NCBI GenBank assembly: GCA_016790165.1
Contig: JAEUPL010000021.1
Span: 1-64,000, forward strand
Length of the DNA: 64,000 bases
Source: Burkholderiales bacterium
Lineage (GTDB): Bacteria > Pseudomonadota > Gammaproteobacteria > Burkholderiales > Casimicrobiaceae
Reading direction: 5' to 3'
Positions 26,868 through 34,763 of the stretch are shown here, piece after piece. The notes under the pieces were generated by a model. It had not been told where the DNA came from. It searched no databases and saw only the letters and a program-made list of their open reading frames with translations. Position 1 is the first letter of the stretch, and each line of letters starts with the position of its first letter. Both the position numbers and the translations under genes were made by a program.

Positions 26868-27535
26868 AGCGGATCGTCATCTGGATCGGCCTTGCCGCCG
26901 TCGCCTGTCTGGTGTGCCTGTGGCGCCTGCCAGCGAGTGTGATGCTCGCGGCTTTGCCAGCCAAAGCGGCAGCGCAAGTTCAGGTTCACCGCATCAGCGG
27001 CACGGTCTGGCAGGGCGAACTACTCGCGAGTGTCACTGGCGTCGCGCCGGCGCTGCCGCTGGCCTGGGCCTGCCGACCATCGCTTTCCCCCGTCGGCATC
27101 GCCTGCCGAATCACCGGCGGGCTGAGCGGAGAACTGAGCTTCGGTCTGCTGGATTCCACACTCCTGGCACAAGGCGTTCAGGCGAGTGTGCCGATTCAGG
27201 CCGGCGTGCCCGGTGGCAGGGTGACGGCGGCGCCGCTTCAGGTGCAAATCAAATCGGTTCAGGCTTCCACCACCACCGTCGAACTGAACGGCAGCGCACG
27301 CGCCGTAGACGTGGTTTTACGGCTCGGTGCCGCCGCCACGCCCCTCGGCGAAGTCACGCTCGACTGCACACCCGACGCCGCGGCCGGCGGTCCGGCGAGC
27401 CGCACTCGATGCACGGTTGGCAATCGCGGCGGTGCAGCACGACTGGACGGCCAGCTCACCCTGACGACGAGCGGGGCCAGTGGCGCGGTCGATTTCACGC
27501 CGGCGGGCGGTCCGCGGCAAAGCATTCGTTTCTAA
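26864..27535 (+). CDS. gspN: Type II secretion protein GspN
   Basis: This 223-residue protein has an N-terminal membrane anchor (IVIWIGLAAVACLVCLWRLP). The GspN-like segment AQVQVHRISGTVWQGEL follows, then a beta-rich body ending near RQSIRF. GspN is an accessory, not universally required part of the system. The ATG at 26864 overlaps the gspM stop. It is the last gene of the operon. Confidence 0.85.
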   Translation: MKRIVIWIGLAAVACLVCLWRLPASVMLAALPAKAAAQVQVHRISGTVWQGELLASVTGVAPALPLAWACRPSLSPVGIACRITGGLSGELSFGLLDSTLLAQGVQASVPIQAGVPGGRVTAAPLQVQIKSVQASTTTVELNGSARAVDVVLRLGAAATPLGEVTLDCTPDAAAGGPASRTRCTVGNRGGAARLDGQLTLTTSGASGAVDFTPAGGPRQSIRF

Positions 27536-27700
27536 GGAAACGCTAGCCGCGGCGAAAACCGATTGCGTGGCCGGTGCGTAGCACTTGTTAGTTTCATTCC
27601 ACCCACTCTCGAGATGGCCGTCTCCCCGCTACCGCTATTGCTCGCGACGCCGCTGCTGGCCATTGCGCCAGCCACGGCGTCAAGCGGCTACCATGCTGGC

Positions 27701-28339
27701 ATGGTGAGTACCAGACTTCCCGCTGCGAGCACGTATCTTCCGCCGGATGATGCGGCGCCAGGTTCGATGGCCGAACGTGACCGCGTGCTGGCGGCGCTGG
27801 TTGCACGGATGGCACGCAAGGACGAAGGCGCACTGGGCGAGCTGTACGATCTCACGGTCAAACGCCTGCACGCCTACGCGCTGCGCATCGTGCGCGACGC
27901 TGGGCTCGCCGAGGAGGTGACCGAAGACTGCCTGTTCCAGGCGTGGCGCGAGGCCAGCCGCTTCGATGCGGCACGCGGCAAAGTCATCACCTGGCTGCTC
28001 ACCATTTGCCGCTCTCGCGCACTCGATGCGCTGCGCCGCGCCGACATTGCGGAGTTGGTGGAAAACCCCGATGAATTCCGCGCCCAGGAAGCCAGTCTGC
28101 TCGCCGAGCCAGAACAATGGCTCGATCAATTCGAAACCGGCAGCGCGGTGCAGGCCGCCCTGGCCTTGTTACCACCCAAAGAACGGCAAGCGGTGAGCCT
28201 GGCGTTCTTCCGTGGCATGACGCATCAGGAAATTGCCGATCACTGGCAGATGCCGCTCGGCTCCGTCAAAACACTCATGCACCGGGCCTTTAACGAACTC
28301 CGCCGACACTTGCAGCTCCCGCTTGAGGTGCAGCCGTGA
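27701..28339 (+). CDS. ECF-type RNA polymerase sigma factor
   Basis: This protein of about 212 residues has region 2 (LYDLTVKRLHAYALRIV, then AEEVTEDCLFQAWREASRFD) and region 4 (LPPKERQAVSLAFFRGMTHQEIA with VKTLMHRAFNELRRHL). It has no region 1 or 3, as in ECF sigma factors. The ATG at 27701 has TACCAT six bases upstream and no Shine-Dalgarno. An ATG at 27764 with AGG upstream would give a shorter N-terminus. It overlaps the following cupin gene by 4 bp, so the pair is probably a sigma/anti-sigma module. Confidence 0.88.
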   Translation: MVSTRLPAASTYLPPDDAAPGSMAERDRVLAALVARMARKDEGALGELYDLTVKRLHAYALRIVRDAGLAEEVTEDCLFQAWREASRFDAARGKVITWLLTICRSRALDALRRADIAELVENPDEFRAQEASLLAEPEQWLDQFETGSAVQAALALLPPKERQAVSLAFFRGMTHQEIADHWQMPLGSVKTLMHRAFNELRRHLQLPLEVQP

Positions 28340-28863
28340 GCGCGAAACCTTCCTCCCCGCCAATGCCCAACGCCCCCCCGAGTTTCCCCGCACCGCTGGC
28401 CGAGGTCATGGCCGACGCCGTTCGCGATGCCCCGCTGGATCCGATGGCGGAACGCTTCATGAAATCGCGGCTCGCTGCACGCGTGCGCGACCACGAGCGT
28501 GGCCTTGCGAGCGCCACCATCCGGCCCGAACACGGCGAATGGGAGCGCTTCAGCCCACGTATCAAGATCAAAGTATTGCGCCGCGAAGCCGACGGCAGCA
28601 GCATGAGCTACCTGCTTAAACTCGAGCCGGGTGCCTTCCTCGTGCCGCATCATCATCACATCGACGAAGAATGCGTGGTACTGGAAGGTGAGGTCACCAT
28701 CGGCGACGAGCTCGTGGGCGCCGGCACTTACCACCTGGCGCCGCGCGGCATGGTGCATCAAGCCATCCGCTCGGAGCATGGCGCTGTGCTCTTCATCCGC
28801 GGCAAGGAGCCCAGCTGGCGCGACACCGCCATCCGGGCGACGCTGCGTGAGATGTTGCGGTAA
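28336..28863 (+). CDS. ChrR-like cupin protein, probable anti-sigma partner
   Basis: This 175-residue protein has a C-terminal cupin (residues 75-165) with the metal-binding cluster LVPHHHHIDEECVVLEGEV and a distal His in GMVHQAI. This matches the cupin half of ChrR, the anti-sigma factor of ECF SigE. The N-terminal 70 residues lack the HxxxCxxC zinc motif of ZAS anti-sigma domains. Sigma inhibition is therefore inferred from gene coupling only. It starts with GTG overlapping the sigma stop. A hairpin at 28886-28912 follows. Confidence 0.82.
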   Translation: MSAKPSSPPMPNAPPSFPAPLAEVMADAVRDAPLDPMAERFMKSRLAARVRDHERGLASATIRPEHGEWERFSPRIKIKVLRREADGSSMSYLLKLEPGAFLVPHHHHIDEECVVLEGEVTIGDELVGAGTYHLAPRGMVHQAIRSEHGAVLFIRGKEPSWRDTAIRATLREMLR

Positions 28864-28885
28864 CAGCTTTGTCATGCCGGTGGCC

Positions 28886-28913
28886 AGCGGGCTTGGTCTG
28901 TAGCCCGCTTTCT
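28886..28913 (+). terminator. Probable weak terminator after the sigma/cupin pair
   Basis: AGCGGGCT (28886-28893) pairs with AGCCCGCT (28902-28909) around an 8-nt loop, followed by TTCTC. The T tract is short, so termination may be partial. Confidence 0.5.
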
Positions 28914-29097
28914 CACTCAGTCGACTACGAGCCCGATCGCCCTGAAACCGCCGTCCGGCGGCCACGCGCAGCAAAAAGCCACTACGTCTAAAACGTGATG
29001 CGAACACCGGGAGGGCGCAAACACGCTGTCTGGCCGCCCAACGCCGTGCCAGCGAGCCAAACGGCATGGTTGGCCCGCACGCAGAGAATCTCTGCGA

Positions 29098-30144
29098 TCA
29101 GGCTTCGTCCTTGCGCTCGGCTCGATCAGCGGCAAGCAACGTGGTGCCTTGACGGCGGCGGTTGCGCATGGCGTAAATGCCCCACAAAGCGGCTGACAAC
29201 GAGGTGCCCGACAAGCCGATGGCGGACAGCGTTGGCACCTGCGTCGGCGCCGTCGCCACGGGCGGCGTCACGGTACCGGCCGGCAAATCGAACACCGCAC
29301 CGATCAGGCTCACGCAATCGCCACTGTCAGGGGACGCCGCAGACATCGCCAGGGTATTGGGTCCGGGCGACAGAAAGGAGGTCACGTCAAACGTGTGGTG
29401 ATCCCACAAGCCGCCGTTGGTCACCGCCGACCCCGGCGCGAGTGGCAGCGAGGTTCCCGCAAAGTTCGGCAACGTCACGCTGCCGGTGTTGACCGTCAGC
29501 GTGCTGCTGCTACCTGGCGTCTGGCCGTCGGAAACGATGAGCGTCGTGTTCGCCGTGCCGCTGGTGTAGTTGATGCCCGAGAGCGACGCGCTCCAGCCCG
29601 CCGAGTCATAGGCATTGGTCTGGTTTGAGTCATTGCCCCAGAACACGGCCACGTCGCGGTTGTTGCTGGAGTTGCCGTCGTTGAAGAAGACCAGCAGCGA
29701 AGCGCCATTCGGCTCAAACTGCGGCGCGTTGCTCATCGCTGAGAGGTTGTACGTCCCGTTGCCGGTGATGGCGGCGGTCACGTCGGCCTGGTAGGCCTGG
29801 GACTCGGTGCGTCCCCAGCAGTTGTTGTCACTCTGGCCGATGATCGTGCCGGTGAAATTGGTGCTGCCGATCGTGCCGGTGCGCGCCAGCGGCGTCGTGG
29901 TGTTGGTCACGCCGTGCCACACCAAAATCGCGCGCGTGACGGTACCGGTCACGCCGCTCACCGTGATGGTGCCTACCCCCGTACCGCGCAGGCCGGAGAT
30001 GCCAAACATGGCGAAGTCGGTGGTGCCCACCACAGGCCCGGCAACCAAATTGTTGGCGAGTGACGGCGCAGCGATTGCGGCGCAGAGCGCGACGGTGAGC
30101 GCTTTCCGCGCGCCCTTGACGATGGCATTGGTGACATTCGCCAT
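29098..30144 (-). CDS. Secreted protein with IPTL-CTERM-type sorting tail
   Basis: This 348-residue secreted protein has an N-terminal signal peptide (about 1-31, ending SLANN). The body is Thr/Ser/Asn/Gly-rich and beta-strand-like (for example ASLLVFFNDGNSSNNRDVAVF), similar to DUF3344-type repeats. The tail from residue 303 reads VPTLSAIGLSG, then a hydrophobic stretch, then RNRRR. This matches the IPTL-CTERM layout for sorting by an exosortase-like system, although here about 17 extra residues follow the basic cluster. AGGAG lies eight bases before the ATG. No sorting enzyme is in the window. Confidence 0.82.
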   Translation of the reverse strand: MANVTNAIVKGARKALTVALCAAIAAPSLANNLVAGPVVGTTDFAMFGISGLRGTGVGTITVSGVTGTVTRAILVWHGVTNTTTPLARTGTIGSTNFTGTIIGQSDNNCWGRTESQAYQADVTAAITGNGTYNLSAMSNAPQFEPNGASLLVFFNDGNSSNNRDVAVFWGNDSNQTNAYDSAGWSASLSGINYTSGTANTTLIVSDGQTPGSSSTLTVNTGSVTLPNFAGTSLPLAPGSAVTNGGLWDHHTFDVTSFLSPGPNTLAMSAASPDSGDCVSLIGAVFDLPAGTVTPPVATAPTQVPTLSAIGLSGTSLSAALWGIYAMRNRRRQGTTLLAADRAERKDEA

Positions 30145-30272
30145 GCGGATACTCCTGGAGGATGGGTGATTGAAACGATTTGGCCGACAGAAAATGCGGG
30201 CCGCTATGCTCGAAACTCAACGTGACGGGCTCGATGCACGAAGCGTTGCTGCAAAGTACCAAATCAGTCTGA

Positions 30273-30301
30273 ATTATGCGGTGACAGTGCAGGACGGGCA
30301 A
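30273..30301 (-). promoter_or_regulatory. Candidate sigma70 promoter of the IPTL-CTERM gene
   Basis: On the minus strand TTGCCC (30301-30296) and CATAAT (30278-30273) are separated by exactly 17 bp. The predicted start gives a leader of about 120 nt before the ATG at 30144. Confidence 0.45.
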
Positions 30302-30377
30302 GCGAGACTCACACCAGAATTGTACGAACCGTCGTTTACGTCACCCCGATGCAATCACACCGACCCACACGGACACC

Positions 30378-31205
30378 ATGGCACATCTCAGCACCGATGA
30401 AGTCGCTCACTACCACCGCGAGGGATACGTCATCCCCCGCTTTCGGCTGTCGGCAGAGCGAGTGCGGTCGCTCGCGCAGGCACTCGACACGCTCATCGCG
30501 AGCAACCCCGGCGTCCGCCCGGAAAAGCTCGTCAGTGCGCACATTCAGCGCAAGCCCGGTCAGGGACTGAACGGCGACGGCAAAAACGATGAAGGCGTGC
30601 AGGGTAATGCCGCCTTTCTCGCGCTGGCAACGGATCCCGACATCCTCGATCTGGTTGAGGCCGTGATCGGGCGGGACATCATCCTTTGGGGTGCGCATGT
30701 CTTCTGCAAGCCGCCGCGCGAGGGTTATGAAACGCCGTGGCATCAGGACGGGCACTACTGGCCGATGCGACCCCTGGCTACCTGCACAGTGTGGGTCGCG
30801 CTGGAGGAATCGGTGCGCGAGAACGGTTGCCTGCAGGTGATCCCGCGCTCGCACATCGGTGGCGTCACGCACGCGCACTTGCGGGAGGACCGCGACGACC
30901 TGACGCTGACCATGCGCACGCGCGATGAGTTGTTCGACGCCAATACCGCGGTGGCCCTGGAGTTGCAACCGGGTCAGATGTCGATGCACGACGTGTATCT
31001 GATTCACGGCGCGGGCAAGAACACCTCGGGCAAACGGCGTACCGGGATCGCGCTGCGCTACATGCCAGGCACGTCGGTCTTCGAGCGTCACATCAGCCTC
31101 GCCGGCACCGGCGTCACGACCGCGTTCGCCACGCGCCCGCTGTGGCTCCTGCGCGGCCAGGACCGCACGGGGCGCAACGACTTCAAGGTCGGACACTGGG
31201 ACTGA
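30378..31205 (+). CDS. Phytanoyl-CoA dioxygenase family (PhyH) oxygenase
   Basis: This 275-residue Fe(II)/2-oxoglutarate oxygenase has metal ligands visible as the HQD of TPWHQDGHYWPMRP (near 121-123) and a distal His in VYLIHGAGKNTSGKRRTG near 212. The Arg cluster there would bind 2-oxoglutarate. The substrate is unknown; members act on fatty acyl-CoAs, antibiotics and osmolytes. It starts at the ATG following ACACC, without a clear Shine-Dalgarno. It lies upstream of an XRE-cupin regulator in the same direction. Confidence 0.87.
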   Translation: MAHLSTDEVAHYHREGYVIPRFRLSAERVRSLAQALDTLIASNPGVRPEKLVSAHIQRKPGQGLNGDGKNDEGVQGNAAFLALATDPDILDLVEAVIGRDIILWGAHVFCKPPREGYETPWHQDGHYWPMRPLATCTVWVALEESVRENGCLQVIPRSHIGGVTHAHLREDRDDLTLTMRTRDELFDANTAVALELQPGQMSMHDVYLIHGAGKNTSGKRRTGIALRYMPGTSVFERHISLAGTGVTTAFATRPLWLLRGQDRTGRNDFKVGHWD

Positions 31206-31369
31206 GACTCAATGGCTTTTATGGAGTAGCCGCCGCCAATCAGTCGTTTCCTGCTGATTACGCCTTGAGTCGACTTTGTCGATAATCGCCCTGACGTGAC
31301 CGCCTGACTGTCATCCGCCCCATAAAGCTGTATCGCCTGTAGCGCTGCAACGGAACGCGGCGTCGCCTC

Positions 31370-31399
31370 TTGACGCCGCAGTCCATCATGCTGGATAAT
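31370..31399 (+). promoter_or_regulatory. Sigma70-like promoter of the XRE-cupin gene
   Basis: TTGACG (31370-31375) and GATAAT (31394-31399) are separated by 18 bp. The predicted transcription start is near 31406, two or three bases before the ATG at 31409, so the message would be nearly leaderless. This argues against the longer start codons at 31370 and 31388. Confidence 0.6.
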
Positions 31400-31408
31400 A
31401 TTTCCACC

Positions 31409-32068
31409 ATGCAAGACACGCTATCCGCGCTACCGGACAATCCGTCGCCGACCGCGCCCGCCGACATCGGTGCCCGCATCGCGCGGCGCGTGCAGGGTCT
31501 GCGCGCGGCGCAAGGCTTGTCACTTGAGGCGCTAGCGGCGCGTGCCGGCGTTAGCCGCTCAATGATTTCGTTGATTGAGCGCAACGAGGCCAGCCCAACA
31601 GCGGTGGTGCTGGAAAAACTCGCGACGGGCCTTGGCGTGGTACTGGCCAGCCTGTTCAGTGATGCCGACGCTGCGAACCCGGAGGCGTGTGCCGCCGCCC
31701 TGTCCCGCCGCGCCGCGCAAATGAGCTGGCGCGACCCGCATTCCGGCTATCTGCGCCGCAACGTCTCACCCGCACACGCACTCGTTGCGCCGGGTTTCGT
31801 GCGCTCCCCGATTCAGATCGTCGACGTCGAATTTCCACCCGGTGCGCGCGTTGCCTACGAAACCGCCGCGCGCAGCGCACCCGTGCAGCAGCAAGTGTGG
31901 ATGCTGGTGGGCACCATGCAGGTGACCGTGGGCGAGCACATCCACACACTCGACGCGGGCGACTGCATCGCCTTTGCACTCGATCAACCCGTGTCGTACT
32001 TCAACCCAACCACACAGACCACGCGTTACGCCGTGGTGATCGCGACTGCTACGGGCGCGGTGCTGTGA
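31409..32068 (+). CDS. XRE-family regulator with C-terminal cupin sensor
   Basis: This 219-residue regulator has an N-terminal helix-turn-helix (residues 25-80: GLSLEALAARAGVSRSMISLIERNEASPTA) and a C-terminal cupin from about 140 (PPGARVAYETAA, then GDCIAFALDQPVSYFNPT). This is the layout of PuuR/SutR-type repressors that sense a small ligand. A GNAT gene followed it at one time (start 32088) but is now interrupted. XRE-cupin/GNAT pairs are common, so an autoregulated pair is inferred. The start is set by the promoter at 31370-31399. Confidence 0.87.
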   Translation: MQDTLSALPDNPSPTAPADIGARIARRVQGLRAAQGLSLEALAARAGVSRSMISLIERNEASPTAVVLEKLATGLGVVLASLFSDADAANPEACAAALSRRAAQMSWRDPHSGYLRRNVSPAHALVAPGFVRSPIQIVDVEFPPGARVAYETAARSAPVQQQVWMLVGTMQVTVGEHIHTLDAGDCIAFALDQPVSYFNPTTQTTRYAVVIATATGAVL

Positions 32069-32087
32069 ATCGCTCACCTAAGCCGCA

Positions 32088-32130
32088 ATGACCCCCCCCC
32101 ATCGCTGCCAAACATCCGCATCCGTCGGCC
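32088..32130 (+). pseudogene. 5' fragment of the interrupted GNAT gene, with a C9 tract
   Basis: An ATG 20 bp after the XRE stop is followed by nine consecutive C residues (32092-32100). Reading after the tract in another frame gives SLPNIRIRRP, the normal first strand of a GNAT protein. That frame joins the ATG only if the tract had ten Cs (or seven). After 32130 the gene is broken by the 289-bp element. The tract is either a decaying mutation or a slippery site. The downstream part is at 32420-32912. Confidence 0.6.
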
Positions 32131-32419
32131 AGGGCGTGTTAACACTATTTTCACGAGTGCGGCAGTCGTATTTTCGATGCACGGTTAGGCGCGAAGGCCG
32201 CGGTGGTGCGGGCACGGAGCGCAGCGCCAAGTGTGTCGCAAGGACTTCGCAACAACACCGGGCGCGAAAATACGACACGCCCCGCAGGGTTGCAGCGAGG
32301 CGGCGTGTCTGCGGCGTTGCGATGCTTGAACGTGGAACCACCACGTTCTTCGCCTCGCGCCTTGCAGCCAGCGCCGTCTCGCTGCAACGCATCTCGTGAA
32401 AATAGTGTTAACACGCCCT
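32131..32419. mobile_element. 289-bp fold-back (MITE-like) element with 27-bp perfect terminal inverted repeats
   Basis: The 27 bp at 32131-32157 and 32393-32419 are perfect inverted repeats. Each contains the palindrome GTGTTAACAC. Inside are further inverted pairs: GTCGTATTTTCG (32165-32176) with 32265-32276; GTTGCAGCGAGGCGGCG (32289-32305) with 32372-32388, one mismatch; and a GAACGTGG hairpin (32328-32348). No transposase or long frame is present. Removing exactly 289 bp restores the GNAT reading frame across 32130/32420. No target duplication longer than one base is visible. Confidence 0.85.
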
Positions 32420-32501
32420 AGTCACGCCCTCGCCCGCCGAGCTTGACGCGCTCGCAGCCATCACCATCGATTGCGTTGAGGGCGGCGCGTCAATCAGTTT
32501 T

Positions 32502-32912
32502 ATGCAACCGCTGACGAGGGAGCGCGCGCTGGCGTTCTGGCAGCGAGTCGCCGACGGCGTGCAACGTAACGCGCGCGCGCTGCTGGTGGCGGAAGACGAA
32601 CACGGCCTGCTCGGAACGGTGCAGCTGGTATTTGACCTCCCCGAGAACCAGCCGCATCGCGCCGATCTGGCCAAGATGCTGGTGCATCGCCGCGCACGGC
32701 GACGCGGCGTCGGCGAAGCGCTCATGCGTGCAGCGGAAATACTCGCGAGTAACTGCGGCAGGGCCCTGCTGGTGCTCGACACCGTCACCGGCGGCGACGC
32801 CGAGCGCCTTTACACGCGACTCGGGTGGCAACGCGTCGGCGTGATCCCGAACTACGCCCGCTTCCCCAATGGCGAACCCTGCGCAACGACGTACTTCTAC
32901 CGCGCGCTGTAG
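32502..32912 (+). CDS. GNAT N-acetyltransferase, N-terminally truncated by the insertion
   Basis: The 136 residues from the first available ATG contain the acetyl-CoA site (DLAKMLVHRRARRRGVGEALMRAAE, near 61-85) and the C-terminal GNAT strands (LVLDTVTGGDAERLYTRLGWQ). The frame is open upstream to 32412 and encodes a typical GNAT N-terminus (PAELDALAAITIDCVEGGAS), but without an ATG, GTG or TTG. About 42 residues, including strand 1 and helix 1, are therefore lost from any product. There is no Shine-Dalgarno at 32502. The gene is probably inactive. The rebuilt protein would be about 178 residues. Confidence 0.75.
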   Translation: MQPLTRERALAFWQRVADGVQRNARALLVAEDEHGLLGTVQLVFDLPENQPHRADLAKMLVHRRARRRGVGEALMRAAEILASNCGRALLVLDTVTGGDAERLYTRLGWQRVGVIPNYARFPNGEPCATTYFYRAL

Positions 32913-32987
32913 GCGCGGGCCTGTTTAACCCCGTTCGTCACGGTGTTTCGTTACAGTGTGCATCTGCCACTCGCAAGGAGCATTGCC

Positions 32988-34760
32988 GTGCCGTCCCCCG
33001 CCGCCCTTTCCCTGACTCATCAACCCGCCAGCCAATCACGCTGGCGTCACCGAATTGCCCGTGCGGCCACGGCCCTCATGGCGGTGACCGCAGCAATCCC
33101 GTTCAGCGCACAGGCCTTCTGTGGCTTCTATGCCGGAAAGGCCGACGCGAGCCTGTTCAACGAAGCGAGCCAGGTGGTGATTGTGCGCGACGGGAACCGC
33201 ACGGTGCTGTCCATGCTCAATGATTACTCCGGGCCGCTGAGCGAATTTGCGCTCGTGGTGCCCACGCCCACCGCGCTGCAAAAGGGACAGGTGAGGGTTG
33301 CCGAAAAGGCCACCTTCGAGCGCCTCGACGCGTACTCCAGCCCACGCCTCGCGGAGTATCACGACAGCGATCCGTGCCGCATGAATTTCTACTGGGGTGA
33401 GGATGTCTTCCCGCGCCCGCTCGCAGCCCCCATGGCGGCAGCTGTGGGCGCCATGCGGGGCGCCACGGCCAAGTCACGTGACGCTGCGCTTGGCGTCACC
33501 GTCGAGGCCGCCTACACGCTGGAGGAATACGACATCGTTTCGCTGTCCGCCAAACAGTCCGACGGGCTGGAAACCTGGCTCACCGAGAACGGCTACAAGA
33601 TTCCCAAAGGCGCGTCCGCCGCGCTCAAGCCTTACATCAACATGGGCATGAAATTCTTCGTGGCCAAGGTCAACCTGAAGGAGCAGCAGCGCCTCGGTTA
33701 CAGCATGTTGCGGCCGCTGCAATTTGCGTTTGAGAGCGAAAAGTTCATGCTGCCGATGCGACTGGGCATGTTGAACGCGCCGCCCGATAAGCCGCAGGAT
33801 CTGATCGTCTACGTGCTCACCAAAAACGGTCGTGTGGAGAGCAGCAACTACCGGACCGTGAAACTCGCCGCGAACGAAAACCTGCCGCCGTTCATCAAAC
33901 CCAGGTTCAAGGAGTTCTACAAGGCACTCTACGACAGTTCATCGCAGCGCGAGGACTACAAGGTCGTGTTCACCGAATACTTCTGGGATATGGGTTGGTG
34001 CGACCCCTGTGCCGCCAATCCACTCACCACCGAGGAATTGCGCAAGGCCGGTGTGTTCTGGGTGGGCGGCGACGAGGCCAGCAATTTCCGCCAGCTGCAG
34101 AGCGCACCCGCAGTGGGCGCTCCAGGCAGCGCGGGCAAAGTCACGGTCCCCGTGATGCCACCGCGGCCGCCCGGCTTCATCCCCGGTGGCGGCGCCCAGC
34201 CGGTGATGCTCACGCGTCTGCACGTGCGCTACACGGCCAACACCTTCCCCGAAGACCTGATGTTCACGCAGACCAGGGACAAGCAGAACTTTCAGACGCG
34301 GTACGTGGTCCAGAATCCCTACGCCGGCAGCGTGGCACAGTGCAGCGACGCCGTGGCGAAAACCGATTGTGAATCGACGTGCAATATGCGCTTGAGCAAT
34401 TTGCAACGCCTGCTCGCCGAATCCCGCAAGAACGGCTGGGGCCGCAGCGAACGCTACGAGAACAAATCCGCCGACGATCTTGCCAGCGAATGCACACGCG
34501 CCTGTCGCGACAGCAAAGCCAGCGCGCTCGAGGCCGCCACACGCTACTACCAACGCGAGTTGCCGGAGCGGCTGGCGCGCGAGAAACAAACGCTCGCCAA
34601 ACTCACCGGGTGGTCGATGGCCGACATCGACGGGATGGCGCCTCGCAGCGGGCCTGCCGCTGGCGGCGGGGACGTACAGCCGGTGCCGGCCACCGACAAT
34701 CGGACTTGGTGGCAAAAACTGTTTGGCGCGCTGCCCGCGCATCGCCGCAGCCAGGGGTAA
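32988..34760 (+). CDS. Exported DUF2330 domain protein
   Basis: This 590-residue protein has a signal peptide of about 43 residues (cleavage after SAQA) and mature start FCGFYAGKADASLFNEASQV. That Cys/Phe/tyrosine run and the segments LSEFALVVPTPT and NFYWGEDVFPRP are typical of DUF2330. Conserved Cys pairs occur at WCDPC and in the C-terminal region. The GTG at 32988 has AAGGAG seven bases upstream and is preferred over a GTG at 32943. It ends 3 bp before an RnfD-like membrane gene, so the two are one operon. Function is unknown. Confidence 0.85.
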   Translation: MPSPAALSLTHQPASQSRWRHRIARAATALMAVTAAIPFSAQAFCGFYAGKADASLFNEASQVVIVRDGNRTVLSMLNDYSGPLSEFALVVPTPTALQKGQVRVAEKATFERLDAYSSPRLAEYHDSDPCRMNFYWGEDVFPRPLAAPMAAAVGAMRGATAKSRDAALGVTVEAAYTLEEYDIVSLSAKQSDGLETWLTENGYKIPKGASAALKPYINMGMKFFVAKVNLKEQQRLGYSMLRPLQFAFESEKFMLPMRLGMLNAPPDKPQDLIVYVLTKNGRVESSNYRTVKLAANENLPPFIKPRFKEFYKALYDSSSQREDYKVVFTEYFWDMGWCDPCAANPLTTEELRKAGVFWVGGDEASNFRQLQSAPAVGAPGSAGKVTVPVMPPRPPGFIPGGGAQPVMLTRLHVRYTANTFPEDLMFTQTRDKQNFQTRYVVQNPYAGSVAQCSDAVAKTDCESTCNMRLSNLQRLLAESRKNGWGRSERYENKSADDLASECTRACRDSKASALEAATRYYQRELPERLAREKQTLAKLTGWSMADIDGMAPRSGPAAGGGDVQPVPATDNRTWWQKLFGALPAHRRSQG

Positions 34761-34763
34761 TCG

